The notes beneath the pieces are model-generated. The model made no database searches, was not told the DNA's origin, and saw only the letters and a list, made by a program, of their open reading frames with translations. DNA of 64,000 nucleotides from Micromonospora craniellae (GTDB lineage Bacteria; Actinomycetota; Actinomycetes; Mycobacteriales; Micromonosporaceae), in the NCBI RefSeq assembly GCF_014764405.1, contig NZ_CP061725.1, positions 5,518,001 to 5,582,000 of the forward strand, in the 5' to 3' direction. The translations under genes and the position numbers were made by a program. The stretch's first letter is position 1. Every line of letters begins with the position of its first letter. Below, in pieces: positions 8,162 through 16,757 of the stretch.

Positions 8162-10351
8162 ATGGCCACCCCTACGCCACTGTCGCGACTGTTCACCGTG
8201 CTGGTGACCGGTGTGCTCGCCGGCCTGGTCGTGGCGGCCGCCGCGCTCCCGGCCAACCTGCTGGTCGGGCTGACCGCGAAGGCGGCGCTCGGCAGCTACG
8301 CCGAACTGCCGGACGTGTTGCGGACCCCGGCCACCCCGCAACGCTCCTACCTCTACGCCAACGACGGCAAGACGCTGATCACCACGTTCTACGACGTCAA
8401 CCGCACCGACGTCACGCTGGCGGAGATCGCGCCGGTGATGCAGCAGGCGATCGTGGCCGCCGAGGACCGGCGCTTCTACGACCACAGCGGGGTGGACCTG
8501 CGTGGCCTGGCGCGGGCCCTGGTCACCAACGTCACCGAGGGCGGCACCGAGCAGGGCGGCTCGACGCTGACCATGCAGTACGTACGCAACGTGCTCAAGA
8601 CCGACCAGGCCCGCACGGCCGAGGAGCGGGCCGCGGCCACCGACCAGACCGTCGGACGCAAGCTCCAGGAGATCCGGTACGCCAACGCGCTGGAGCAGCG
8701 CCTCGGCAAGGACGAGATCCTCAACCGCTACCTGAACATCGCGTACTTCGGTTCCGGGGCGTACGGGATCGCCGCCGCAAGTGAGCGCTACTTCTCCACG
8801 GTGCCGGCGGAGCTGACCCTCGCCGAGGCGGCGCTGCTCGCCGGTCTGGTGCAGGCGCCGGAGGCGTACAGCCCGATCGACGGCGACGCCGACGCGGGGC
8901 TGGCCCGGCGGGCGTACGTGCTGGACGCCATGGCCGCGACCGGTGCGATCACCGCGGACCAGGCCGCCGACGCCAAGGCCGAGGAGTTGCGCCTGAACCC
9001 GAGCGAGCAGGCCAACGGCTGCGCCGCCACCGCCGGTGGCCGGGACGGCTGGGGCTTCTTCTGCGACTACCTGCGCCGCTGGTGGATGGAACAGCCGCAG
9101 TTCGGCGAGACCGCGGCCGAGCGCGAGCAGGCGCTGCGCCGGGGCGGCTACACGGTCGTCACCTCGCTGGACCCGGAGATTCAGGCCACCGCGCAGGAGC
9201 GGGCCACCAGCGTCTACGGGTACCGCAACCCGCGCGCCCTGCCGATCGCGGCGGTCGAGCCCGGCACCGGCCGGGTGCTCGCCATGGCCGTCAACCGCCA
9301 CTACAGCCTCGCCGCCAACCCGGACGGGCAGGTCAACTATCCGAACACGGTCAACCCGCTGATCTCCGGCGGGGGCGACGTGACCGGCTACCAGGGCGGT
9401 TCGACGTTCAAGCTGTTCACCATGCTCGCCGCGCTGGAGTCCGGCCGGCCACTGGCCACCGGGTACGACGCGCCCAGCCGGCTGCCCACCCGGTACCCGG
9501 CGGACGGGGACAGCAGCTGCGACGGCCGATGGTGCCCGGCCAACGCCAACCCTGCCTGGATGGACGGCTACCGGATGATGTGGGATGGCTTCGGCCGCTC
9601 CGTGAACACGTACTTCGTCTGGCTGGCCGAGCAGGTCGGGCCGGACAAGGTGGTGGAGATGGCGCAGCGACTGGGCATCACCTTCCGGGCCGAGGCGGAC
9701 GCGACCTTCGCCACCGAGCGTGCGGCCGACTGGGGTGCGTTCACCCTCGGGGTGTCCGCCACGACCCCGCTCGACGTGGCCAACGCGTACGCGACGGTGG
9801 CGGCGGAGGGGACGTACTGCGCGCCACTGCCGGTGGTGTCGGTGACCGGGCCGGACGGTGAGCGGCTGTCGGTGGGCGACCCCTCCTGCCGGGAGGTGCT
9901 CGACGCCGACGTGGCCCGGGCCGCCACCGACGCGGCCCGCTGCCCGGTTGGCCAGCAGTCCGAGTTCGGGCAGTGCAACGGCGGCACCGCCACGGCGGTG
10001 AATCGGATCCTGGAAGGGCGCCCGGCGGCCGGCAAGACCGGCAGCTCCGACGGCGCCGCCACGGAGAGCTTCGTCGCGTACACCCCGCAGGTCGCGGTCG
10101 CCGGCATCGCGGCGAACCCGGACGACCCGAACGACTCGGTCGGTGCCACCGTGCAGTCCCGGGTGATCGACGGGGTGGCCCGGATCATCGCCACCGCGGT
10201 CGACGGCGAGTCCGAGCAGACGTTCACCGCGCCCAGCCGGGAGCTGGTGGGTACGCCGCGCCGGCCGGTCGAGCGGGACCCGGCCGCCGACCGCCGTACC
10301 AGCGACGGCCCGCTGTCCGACCTGCGCCGCTGGTTCCAGGGCCGAGGCTGA
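8162..10351 (+). CDS. Class A penicillin-binding protein (bifunctional transglycosylase/transpeptidase)
   Basis: 729 aa from ATG 8162 (a GTG at 8135 would add nine residues; neither has a clear ribosome site). It polymerises lipid II and cross-links peptidoglycan at the outer membrane face. An N-terminal anchor (about 10-30) is followed by the GT51 glycosyltransferase with catalytic Glu101 in AAEDRRFYDHSGVD and GGSTLTMQYVRN. The transpeptidase domain has the nucleophile S414-T-F-K417, an SVN motif (GRSVNTYF) and K625-T-G. It has no PASTA domain and ends in a short basic tail. Codon use is typical of the window. Confidence 0.93.
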   Translation: MATPTPLSRLFTVLVTGVLAGLVVAAAALPANLLVGLTAKAALGSYAELPDVLRTPATPQRSYLYANDGKTLITTFYDVNRTDVTLAEIAPVMQQAIVAAEDRRFYDHSGVDLRGLARALVTNVTEGGTEQGGSTLTMQYVRNVLKTDQARTAEERAAATDQTVGRKLQEIRYANALEQRLGKDEILNRYLNIAYFGSGAYGIAAASERYFSTVPAELTLAEAALLAGLVQAPEAYSPIDGDADAGLARRAYVLDAMAATGAITADQAADAKAEELRLNPSEQANGCAATAGGRDGWGFFCDYLRRWWMEQPQFGETAAEREQALRRGGYTVVTSLDPEIQATAQERATSVYGYRNPRALPIAAVEPGTGRVLAMAVNRHYSLAANPDGQVNYPNTVNPLISGGGDVTGYQGGSTFKLFTMLAALESGRPLATGYDAPSRLPTRYPADGDSSCDGRWCPANANPAWMDGYRMMWDGFGRSVNTYFVWLAEQVGPDKVVEMAQRLGITFRAEADATFATERAADWGAFTLGVSATTPLDVANAYATVAAEGTYCAPLPVVSVTGPDGERLSVGDPSCREVLDADVARAATDAARCPVGQQSEFGQCNGGTATAVNRILEGRPAAGKTGSSDGAATESFVAYTPQVAVAGIAANPDDPNDSVGATVQSRVIDGVARIIATAVDGESEQTFTAPSRELVGTPRRPVERDPAADRRTSDGPLSDLRRWFQGRG

Positions 10352-10393
10352 CCGCACCATCCGCGCCGCCCACCGCCGGCACGCCGGAAGGTT

Positions 10394-10441
10394 AGGAAGG
10401 GTCCCCTGCTATACACCAGGCGATAGCAGGGGACCCTTCCT
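10394..10441. repeat. Palindromic repeat copy 3 (terminator-like)
   Basis: Perfect 19-bp inverted repeat, AGGAAGGGTCCCCTGCTAT at 10394-10412 and its complement at 10423-10441, with a 10-nt loop ACACCAGGCG. It sits between the PBP gene and the convergent ThDP enzyme gene and could terminate both. It shares arms and loop with copies 1 and 2. Confidence 0.82.
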
Positions 10442-10453
10442 TACATCCCAGCC

Positions 10454-12295
10454 TCAGCGGCGGGGGCGGTAGGTGCTGACAACGCTGGGCAGGCCACGGC
10501 GGATGATGCCGGCCCAGTCGGTGTCGCCGCGCAGCATCGCCGCAGCCGTATTGCGAGCCTGCTCGGCGGTGAAGTGCGGCGGCATCATCAACTCGGCCGG
10601 GTCCACCAGCGCGTTGATCACCGTGGGGCGGTCGGCGCGGAGCGCCCGGTCCCACGTCTGCGTCACCTGGTCCGGGTGGTCGACCAGCTCGCCGCGCAGC
10701 CCCAGCACCTCGCCCCACTGGTGGTAGCCGATGTCGGGCAGCTGCTGGCTGTCCGGAAACATCGGCGTGCCCTCGGTGGAGCGTTGCTCCCAGCTCACGA
10801 ACGCCAGGTCACGGTTGTTGAGCACCAGCACCACGAAGCGCGGGTCGGCCCAGCTGCGCCAGTACTTGGCCACCGTGATCAGCTCGTTGACGCCGTTCAT
10901 CTGCATCGCGCCGTCGCCGATCAGGGCGATCAGCGGGCGGTCCGGGTGGGCGAACTTCGCCGCCAGGGCGTACGGCATCGCGCCGCCCATCGAGAGCAGG
11001 GTGCCGGAGAGGCTGGCCAGCATTCCGGGACGTACCTTGAGGTGGCGGGCGTACCAGGCGGTGGCGGTGCCGCAGTCGACGGCGATCATCACGTCGTCGG
11101 GCAGCCGTTCGCTGAGCGTGGCGAAGAGCATCTGCGGGTTGACCGGGTCGGCGGCCTGCTCGGCGAGCTTCCGCTGGGCCTGCCGCCAGGCGGCGGTGGC
11201 CCCGGCGATGGTCTGCCGCCAGCGGGTCGGTCCGGGGCCCGGCCCGAGTTCACGCAACAGGGCCCGCAGGGTCGGTGCGGCGTCGCCGGTCAGGTTCACC
11301 TCGGTGGGGTGGCGCAGGCCGAGTTGGGTGCCGTCGATGTCGATCTGCACCGCGCGGGCCTGTCCGGGCGGCGGATAGAACTCCGAGTACGGCATGTTGC
11401 TGCCGACGATCAGCAGCCGGTCGCACTCCTTCATGAGTTGCCAGCTCGGGCGGGTGCCGAGCAGACCGATGGCCCCGGTGACCCAGGGTTCCCGGTGGTC
11501 CACCGCGGTGAACCCGAGCAGCGCGGTGGCCACCCCGGCCCCGAGCCGGTGTGCGATCTCGCGTACCTCGTTCGCGGCGCCGAGTGCGCCCTGCCCGACC
11601 AGCATGGCCACCCGTTCGCCGCTGCCCAGCACCTCGGCGGCGTGCCGGACGTCCGCCTCCGGCGGCACGGTCGGAACGCTGCTCGGCACGCTGCTGGTGT
11701 GGTAGTAGCCGTGCGCGTGCGGCGGATTCGGCACGGCGGCGAAATCCTGCACGTCGAGCGGCAGGACCAGCGCGGTCACGGTACGCCGGGCCAGCGCGGT
11801 CCGGCAGGCCCGGTCGACCAGGTGCCGTACCTGGGACGGGTGGTCGAGTTGGGCGAGGAAGGCCGCCGCGACGTCCTTGTAGAGGGCGAGCAGATCCACT
11901 TCCTGGTAGTAGCCGCCGCCCTCCGCGGTGAGCGCGGTGTGCCCAACCAGCGCCACCACCGGCTGGTGGTCCAGCTTGGCGTCGTAGAGACCGTTGAGGG
12001 CGTGGATGGCGCCCGGACCGCTGGTGACCAGTACGCAGCCGATCGGCCCGCCGCCGTACTTGACGTGTGCCGACGCGGCGAAACCGGCGGTCTCCTCGTG
12101 GCGTACCTGGACGAACTGCGCCTGCTCGTCGGTGCGTTGCAGGGCGGAGGTCATGCCGTTGATGCCGTCACCGGGGAAGCCGAAGTACCGGCGCACACCC
12201 CAGCAGGCGAGCCGCTGCACGATGTGGTCGGCGACGGTGGCGTCCCGGGGCAGGGGCCACGGGTCGGCCGGTACGAGGGTGTGGTCTGCGCTCAC
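10454..12295 (-). CDS. ThDP-dependent enzyme, pyruvate oxidase/acetolactate synthase-like
   Basis: 613 aa from a GTG at 12295, with GAGGAGG and AAAGG upstream; the frame stays open to 12376 but that part crosses the intergenic hairpin. Three-domain ThDP enzyme: N-terminal PYR domain with the FGFPGDGIN loop and the activating glutamate in QVRHEETAGFAA (about residue 67-68), central FAD/nucleotide-type domain (about 190-330), and C-terminal PP domain with the metal/ThDP motif GDGAMQMN...VLNNRD. It is closest to PoxB/YdaP-like pyruvate oxidases; true acetolactate synthase is less likely because no small-subunit gene follows. The product is unproven. Confidence 0.8.
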   Translation of the reverse strand: MSADHTLVPADPWPLPRDATVADHIVQRLACWGVRRYFGFPGDGINGMTSALQRTDEQAQFVQVRHEETAGFAASAHVKYGGGPIGCVLVTSGPGAIHALNGLYDAKLDHQPVVALVGHTALTAEGGGYYQEVDLLALYKDVAAAFLAQLDHPSQVRHLVDRACRTALARRTVTALVLPLDVQDFAAVPNPPHAHGYYHTSSVPSSVPTVPPEADVRHAAEVLGSGERVAMLVGQGALGAANEVREIAHRLGAGVATALLGFTAVDHREPWVTGAIGLLGTRPSWQLMKECDRLLIVGSNMPYSEFYPPPGQARAVQIDIDGTQLGLRHPTEVNLTGDAAPTLRALLRELGPGPGPTRWRQTIAGATAAWRQAQRKLAEQAADPVNPQMLFATLSERLPDDVMIAVDCGTATAWYARHLKVRPGMLASLSGTLLSMGGAMPYALAAKFAHPDRPLIALIGDGAMQMNGVNELITVAKYWRSWADPRFVVLVLNNRDLAFVSWEQRSTEGTPMFPDSQQLPDIGYHQWGEVLGLRGELVDHPDQVTQTWDRALRADRPTVINALVDPAELMMPPHFTAEQARNTAAAMLRGDTDWAGIIRRGLPSVVSTYRPRR

Positions 12296-12315
12296 CTGGT
12301 CCGCCTTTCCTCCTC

Positions 12316-12340
12316 GGGCCCACCCGCGAAGGGTGGGCCC
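12316..12340 (-). promoter_or_regulatory. Hairpin in the leader of the ThDP enzyme gene
   Basis: A perfect 10-bp stem (GGGCCCACCC / GGGTGGGCCC) with a five-base loop lies immediately upstream of the ribosome site of the ThDP enzyme and downstream of the methyltransferase stop. No U-tract follows on either strand. It could be a weak terminator for the upstream gene or a structure affecting translation of the downstream one. Confidence 0.5.
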
Positions 12341-12415
12341 GACATTCCCCGGCTTCCCGGGACGAAACCAGGCCACCCGCTCCGGGCGAGCCCGACGAAC
12401 GCCGGGCGGGCCGGC

Positions 12416-13218
12416 TCAGACGGAGCGGCCGATGTGGGACAGGGCGAGGTTGCCCTTGACCACCAGCTTCGGGTCCAGCAGTAGGGCGCGAAGCGCGTCG
12501 ATGTCGGCCGGTGACATGCCGGCGGCCACGAGCCGGTCGCGGATGACGCCGAGGGTGGCGCGGGGCAGTCGGCAGCCGGCCTGGCCGCCGACCCAACTGG
12601 TGGTGTGGCCGTTCGTCTCGATCTCCAGGCCGAGGCCCCGCAGCGCTCCGTGGGCCCGGCGGCCCCAGTTCAGGTCGTTGCCGGAGTCGCGCAGGGTGGC
12701 CTGGAACGCGTCGTGGTACGCCGCGAACAACCGGTCGGCCTTGTCGAGGTCCGGCGCGTCGAGGGCGCTGGTACGCCAGGTCGCCTCGAACTCCTCCACG
12801 ATCAGCACACCGCCCACGGCGAGGGCGCCGGCGAGTCGCGCGCGCACGGCCTCCCGCCCCTCGGGCGCCAGGTGGCCCAGGAGCAGCCGGACGTGTACGA
12901 CGTCGAAGTTCCCCGGCGGCAGCGGATCGGTCAGGATGTCGTGCCGCAGCAGCTTGGCCATCGGATGCCGGCGACAGGCGTCCAGGTCGATTTCGGTGGC
13001 GATGATCTCGCCCTGTGGTGCCATCTCGGCGAGGGGGCGGCGATACAGCTGGCCCCGACGGCGACCACCAGGCAGCGGGCGTCGGGGCGTACCTTGGCCA
13101 GGCGCAGTCGCTGCCGGGAGAACGGGTCGAACAGGCCCGCCAGCGCGTCCAGCATCGCGCCGTTCTCGCGGTCAGCCTGCGGCGCGGCGTCGTGGAACAC
13201 GTACGTCGGCTTGGACAT
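12416..13218 (-). pseudogene. SAM-dependent methyltransferase, single-base frameshift
   Basis: Two overlapping minus frames together make one class I methyltransferase of about 267 aa. The N-terminal part (ATG at 13218; MSKPTYVFHDAAPQADRENG, then the glycine-rich SAM-binding strand CLVVAVGA) is in one frame. The rest, from APQGEIIATEIDLD to the TGA at 12416 with NFDVVHVRLLLGHL and GGVLIVEEFEATW, is in another. The shift maps to the G5 run at 13033-13037 (C5 on the coding strand): one more C would restore SIAAPLAEMAPQGEI-type continuity. Either a genuine inactivating deletion or a homopolymer sequencing error. Substrate unknown. Confidence 0.75.
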
Positions 13219-13280
13219 GGGTCTCTCCTCGTGGTGTCGGTCGCGCGATCGGCGCGGGGAAGGGCCCCGGGCGGCGCAGG

Positions 13281-14068
13281 TCAGGCGGTCGTGTGGTCGA
13301 TCCAGGGCGCCGCCCGGTCGCAGGCGGCGGCGAGCAGATAGAACAGGCTGGTGCTCATCGCCGCGAGCAGCACGATGGCGGCGAAGGCGAGATCGGCGCG
13401 GGTGCCCGCCATCTGGATGACGACGCCGAGGCCACCGAGCCCACCGAACAGCTCGGACACGACGGCGCCGACGAGGGCGAGTGGTAGCGATATCCGCAGG
13501 CCGGAGAAGAGGTGCGGGAGCGCCGCCGGCACCCGGATCAGGACGAACGTCTGCCAGCGGAGGCGTTCAGGGAACGGGCCAGCTCGACCAGTTCCGACGG
13601 AGTGGCGGACAACCCGGCGTTGGTCGCCAGCACGATCGGGAAGAAGCACATCAACCAGACCAGGACGACCTTCGGTCCGGGCCCGAACCCGAGCGCGACG
13701 ATCAGGACCGGCACCACGGCCGGCTTCGGGATCGTGCTGAGGACCAGCAGCGTGGGGGTCAGCGCCCGGGCCAGTCGTCGGGACATAGCGAGGACCATCC
13801 CGAGTGCCGTGGCCGTGGCGACGGCGAGCGCGTAGCCCGCCAGCGTCGTACCGAGCGTGGTGCCCGCATTCCGCAGCAGGTATCCCGGCTGGTCGACGAT
13901 CGCTTCGGCGACCGCCGGTGGGGAGGGGACGAGGTACGGCGCGACCTCGAACAGTTCGACCGCCGCCCACCAGGCGACGAGCAGCCCGTCCAGGCCCAGC
14001 AGCGGTGCGGCGGCGTGGGACAGCGTCGTGCGGGCCCGCCCGGGCCCGCCGCCGGTGTGCACAGGCAT
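13281..14068 (-). pseudogene. ABC transporter permease (NitT/TauT/SsuC type), frameshifted
   Basis: From ATG 14068 the first frame gives a normal BPD_transp_1 permease start with several membrane segments (GTTLGTTLAGYALAVATATA, PAVVPVLIVALGFGP, VVLVWLMCFFPIVLAT) as far as VELARSLNAS. It then meets a stop, while the continuation RWQTFVLIRVPAALPHLFSG...AVVSELFGGLGGLG runs in the next frame to 13281. One missing C near 13558-13562 explains it. This cytoplasmic-membrane component would import an aromatic sulfonate, nitrate or pyrimidine-type ligand with the binding protein just upstream. No matching ATPase gene remains here. Confidence 0.8.
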
Positions 14069-14084
14069 CAGTGACCGGGGCTGT

Positions 14085-14967
14085 CTACTCGACCAGGTCG
14101 GCGGCGACGACGTCCTCCGGCTTCAGCCCTCGGCCGATCGTGCCGGCGCCCTGCAGGATCGCGATGTTGCGGGCGACCCGGCCGAGGTCGAAGTGGCCGA
14201 TCCTGCCCTGTCCGAGCGGCGCGACGTAACCCTGGATCGCCGTCAGCTCCACCGTCGCGGCTGCGGCCTGCTGACCCTGCGTCTCCGGTTGGCCGGCATA
14301 GATCCGGCCCGCCTCCTCGGGCTGCTCGACGGCGTGGCGTAGCCCCTTGAGCAGCGCCCGGTTGAAGCGGCGGACGAGGTCCGCCCGGTTCTCGACGGTC
14401 TCGGTGGAGACGGCCATCGCCGAGCCGTAGAGGTCGCCGATGTGGTCGACGAACGGCAGCGTCGTCACCTCCTCCTTGGCGATGGTCCGGACCGAATCGA
14501 CCGCGGGCACGAACTGACTGATGGCGTCGACCCGCTTGGCGGCCAGCAGCGCCGCGTGTTGGGCCGGCACCGGGTTGCTCACCCGCTCCACCTTGGAGGC
14601 GTCGAAGCCGGCCATGCGGGCGTACGTGGGGAAGAGGGTGTAGTTGATGCCACCGGGCAGGTAGCTCAGCTTCCGGCGTCGCGATGTCGGCCTGGCCAGC
14701 AGCCAGCAGTTTTAGGTTCTCGCCGCTGCCCTTGCCGGGCAACAGCTGCACGTCGAGCCCTTCGGCCTTGAACCAGCCCTACACCCGGGCGACCAGCAGC
14801 GGCGCCTCCCGCCCCTGGAATCCCGCTCCTGTCAACACGGTGAGCCGCTCGACGCCGGAACTGGCCGGCCGGGATGAACCTCCGCCGGTGCAGGCCGCGG
14901 CGGAGACGGCTCAGGTCAGGAGGGCGGCGCCGCCGAGCAGCCGGCGACGAGTGATGGTGCGTGCCAT
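14085..14967 (-). pseudogene. NitT/TauT-type ABC substrate-binding protein, degenerate
   Basis: From ATG 14967 the frame gives a secretion signal with an RRR start and a lipobox-like AVSAAAC, interrupted by an in-frame TGA at codon 19 (14911-14913) and a TAG at codon 63 (14779-14781). Binding-domain sequence GWFKAEGLDVQLLPGKGSGE follows. An internal deletion with frame change near 14675 removes roughly 50 residues before RKLSYLPGGINYTLFPTYAR, and the remainder runs to the TAG at 14085. This belongs to the NMT1/THI5-like family. Three separate lesions make it a true pseudogene. The insertion sequence starts only 13 bases upstream of the ATG. Confidence 0.88.
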
Positions 14968-14980
14968 GGGACCTCACCTA

Positions 14981-16034
14981 GGCCGTGTGTCATAAGTGCC
15001 CGTGGCCCTGCTGTGAGGTGATCGGCTGGGTGTGTCGGTGATCGATATGCGGTGAGGTCTCCGGTAGATGGGTTATCGACCAAGACAACCATCTGCACGG
15101 AGACCTCGTGGCCAGCGTAGCGGTGACGAGGCGGCACGACCTGACCGACGCGCAGTGGGCGGTGCTGGAGCCGTTGCTGCCCGGGCGGAAGAAGCCGGGT
15201 CGGCCGCCGAAGTGGAGCAAGCGGCAGCTCATTGACGGGATCAGGTGGCGGGTCCGTACGGGTGCGCCGTGGCGGGACGTGCCGGACTGCTATGGGCACT
15301 GGCGGACGGTGTACGGGCTGTACCGGCGCTGGCAGCGGGCGGGGGTGTGGGCGGGGATCCTGGCCGGGTTGCAGGGTAGGGCCGACGCGCTCGGGTTGAT
15401 CTCCTGGGACGTGAGTGTGGACTCCACGATCGTGCGGGCGCATCAGCACGCCGCCGGCGCCCGCCGGGGCAGTCACACGCAGGTCGAGCCGCCGGGCGGC
15501 AGCAGCGCCGCCGAGCCGGCGGATCACGCGCTGGGCCGGTCCCGGGGCGGTCTGACGACCAAGCTGCACCTGGCCTGCGAGCAGGGCCGCATGGTGCTGG
15601 CGTTCGTCATCACCGGTGGGCAGCGCGGCGACAGCCCGCAGTTCACCACTGTGCTGGACCGCATCCGGGTGCCTCGTCTCGGTGTCGGCCGGCCCCGGTG
15701 TCGGCCGCAGCGGGTCCTGGCGGACAAGGCGTACAGCAGCAAGGCCAACCGCGGCTACCTGCGGCGCCGTGGTATCGGCTGTGTCATCCCGGTCAAGGCC
15801 GACCAGGCCGCGAACCGTCGTAAGAAGGGCTCGGCGGGTGGCCGGCCACCCGCCTTCGACCCCAGCGCATACCGGCAGCGTCACGCCGTGGAGTGCGGCA
15901 TCAGCCTGCTCAAACAGCACCGTGCCGTGGCTACCCGCTACGACAAACTCGCAGTGCGCTACGAAGCCACCGCCACCATCAGCATGATCGACAACTGGCT
16001 CCGGCGCCTCGAACGGCACTTATGACACACGACC
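14981..16034 (+). mobile_element. IS5-family (IS427-like group) insertion sequence
   Basis: A 1054-bp element. Left end GGCCGTGTGTCATAAGTGCC at 14981-15000; right end GGCACTTATGACACACGACC at 16015-16034. They are 20-bp terminal inverted repeats with one mismatch (GGCCG against GGTCG). A TA dinucleotide flanks both ends (14979-14980 and 16035-16036), consistent with the short TA/TNA target duplications of this group. It carries one transposase gene and no passenger. The intact ends and uninterrupted transposase suggest recent arrival. Confidence 0.88.
15108..16025 (+). CDS. IS5-family DDE transposase
   Basis: 305 aa from a GTG at 15108 with GGAGACC upstream. The N-terminal domain LTDAQWAVLEPLLPG...KPGRPPKWSKRQLIDGIRWRVRTGAPWRDVP is typical of IS5/IS427 transposases. 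The catalytic triad is readable: Asp in WDVSVDSTIVRAHQH, Asp in VLADKAYSSKANR and Glu in RHAVECGISLLKQ. It is uninterrupted in a single frame, unlike elements of this group that need a programmed frameshift. It occupies most of the element and its stop is nine bases from the right terminus. Confidence 0.92.
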   Translation: MASVAVTRRHDLTDAQWAVLEPLLPGRKKPGRPPKWSKRQLIDGIRWRVRTGAPWRDVPDCYGHWRTVYGLYRRWQRAGVWAGILAGLQGRADALGLISWDVSVDSTIVRAHQHAAGARRGSHTQVEPPGGSSAAEPADHALGRSRGGLTTKLHLACEQGRMVLAFVITGGQRGDSPQFTTVLDRIRVPRLGVGRPRCRPQRVLADKAYSSKANRGYLRRRGIGCVIPVKADQAANRRKKGSAGGRPPAFDPSAYRQRHAVECGISLLKQHRAVATRYDKLAVRYEATATISMIDNWLRRLERHL

Positions 16035-16036
16035 TA

Positions 16037-16299
16037 ACAAGCTTTAGTAAGCCAAGTTCGCCCGCATTCGGCGGGCATGCGGATTCACCCCTTCCCCTGT
16101 CCGGCGACCGCGCTCGTCGAAGAGGGGAAGGGGCAGGGGGTGCGGCCCAGGCGTCGACCCTGGCGCGACGCGCGGACACCTTGGCCGGCCTGGCGAACCT
16201 ATGTTGCTAAGCGATACAAGTCAACATGGCTTATTATCTTGAGCTGTCAGTGCAGGTAGGGCGTGATTGACGGGGGCGCCAACTCACAGGAGCCCCGTC
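16037..16299. promoter_or_regulatory. Intergenic region right of the IS, with GntR promoter/operator candidate
   Basis: It holds what was upstream of the decayed binding-protein gene before the IS landed. A long inverted repeat, CCCCTTCCCCT (16088-16098) with AGGGGAAGGGG (16123-16133), has a 24-nt loop. An AT-rich patch at 16202-16240 contains the imperfect inverted half-sites GATACAAG and CTTATTATC, a plausible operator for the small GntR protein just downstream. No ORF with coding character is seen. Confidence 0.4.
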
Positions 16300-16539
16300 A
16301 TGTCCAAACCATCCCCGTCGGCCGAGCCGGTATACCGGCGCATCATGCATGCCATCGAGACCGCGATCGAGAGCGGCGAACTGAAGCCGGGCGACCGGCT
16401 GCCCTCGACCGCCCAACTCAGCGACCAGTACGACTGCTCGCCGCCGACCGTGCGTCAGGCGCTCAGTCGGCTTCAGGAACGAGGAGTCCTGCAAGGACAT
16501 CAGGGGCGCGGGGTGTACGTCACCGAGGCGCCGAAGTGA
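16300..16539 (+). CDS. Small GntR-type winged-helix DNA-binding protein
   Basis: 79 aa from ATG 16300 with ACAGGAG seven bases upstream. The protein is only a GntR winged helix-turn-helix (VYRRIMHAIETAIESGELKPG, then LPSTAQLSDQYDCSPPTVRQALSRLQERGVL and GRGVYVTE) with no effector domain. Such stand-alone GntR modules occur in actinobacteria, sometimes in mobile elements and sometimes as local repressors. The half-sites in its promoter suggest autoregulation. What it controls is unknown; the next genes downstream are convergent. Confidence 0.8.
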   Translation: MSKPSPSAEPVYRRIMHAIETAIESGELKPGDRLPSTAQLSDQYDCSPPTVRQALSRLQERGVLQGHQGRGVYVTEAPK

Positions 16540-16549
16540 CCGGGCCCGC

Positions 16550-16757
16550 TCACCCTGCGGTCTGCGGTGGCACGCAGCCGGCGCGTGCAAGCGCCTCCCC
16601 GGCGCTGTCCTGGAAGACGACCGGGTAGGTCAACTGCTCGGGCTGCCGGTTCTCGGTCCGCACCGCGAAGCGCAGCGGCAGCGGCAGCGGCCCGGGGCCC
16701 GGGGCCCGGCCGGGAACGCCATGGCGCACTCGACCCTGATGCGCCGACCGGTCGGGT
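16550..16757 (-). other. Unrecognised reading-frame fragment
   Basis: Between the GntR gene and the IclR stop codon, the minus frame 16550-16810 encodes a C-terminal-looking stretch, LRFAVRTENRQPEQLTYPVVF, ending at 16550. It has no start or family I recognise and upstream it overlaps the IclR 3' end. It may be a remnant of a deleted gene. Low confidence that it is expressed. Confidence 0.25.

Noticed and set aside
7055..10360. 1101-codon minus frame
   Set aside because: Shadow of the class A PBP and the membrane protein; no family motifs and an Arg/Gly/Val-rich composition typical of antisense frames.
16037..16299. Possible attachment site or integrative element next to the small GntR gene
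   Set aside because: No integrase, excisionase or tRNA gene is present and no direct repeat pair flanks the area.
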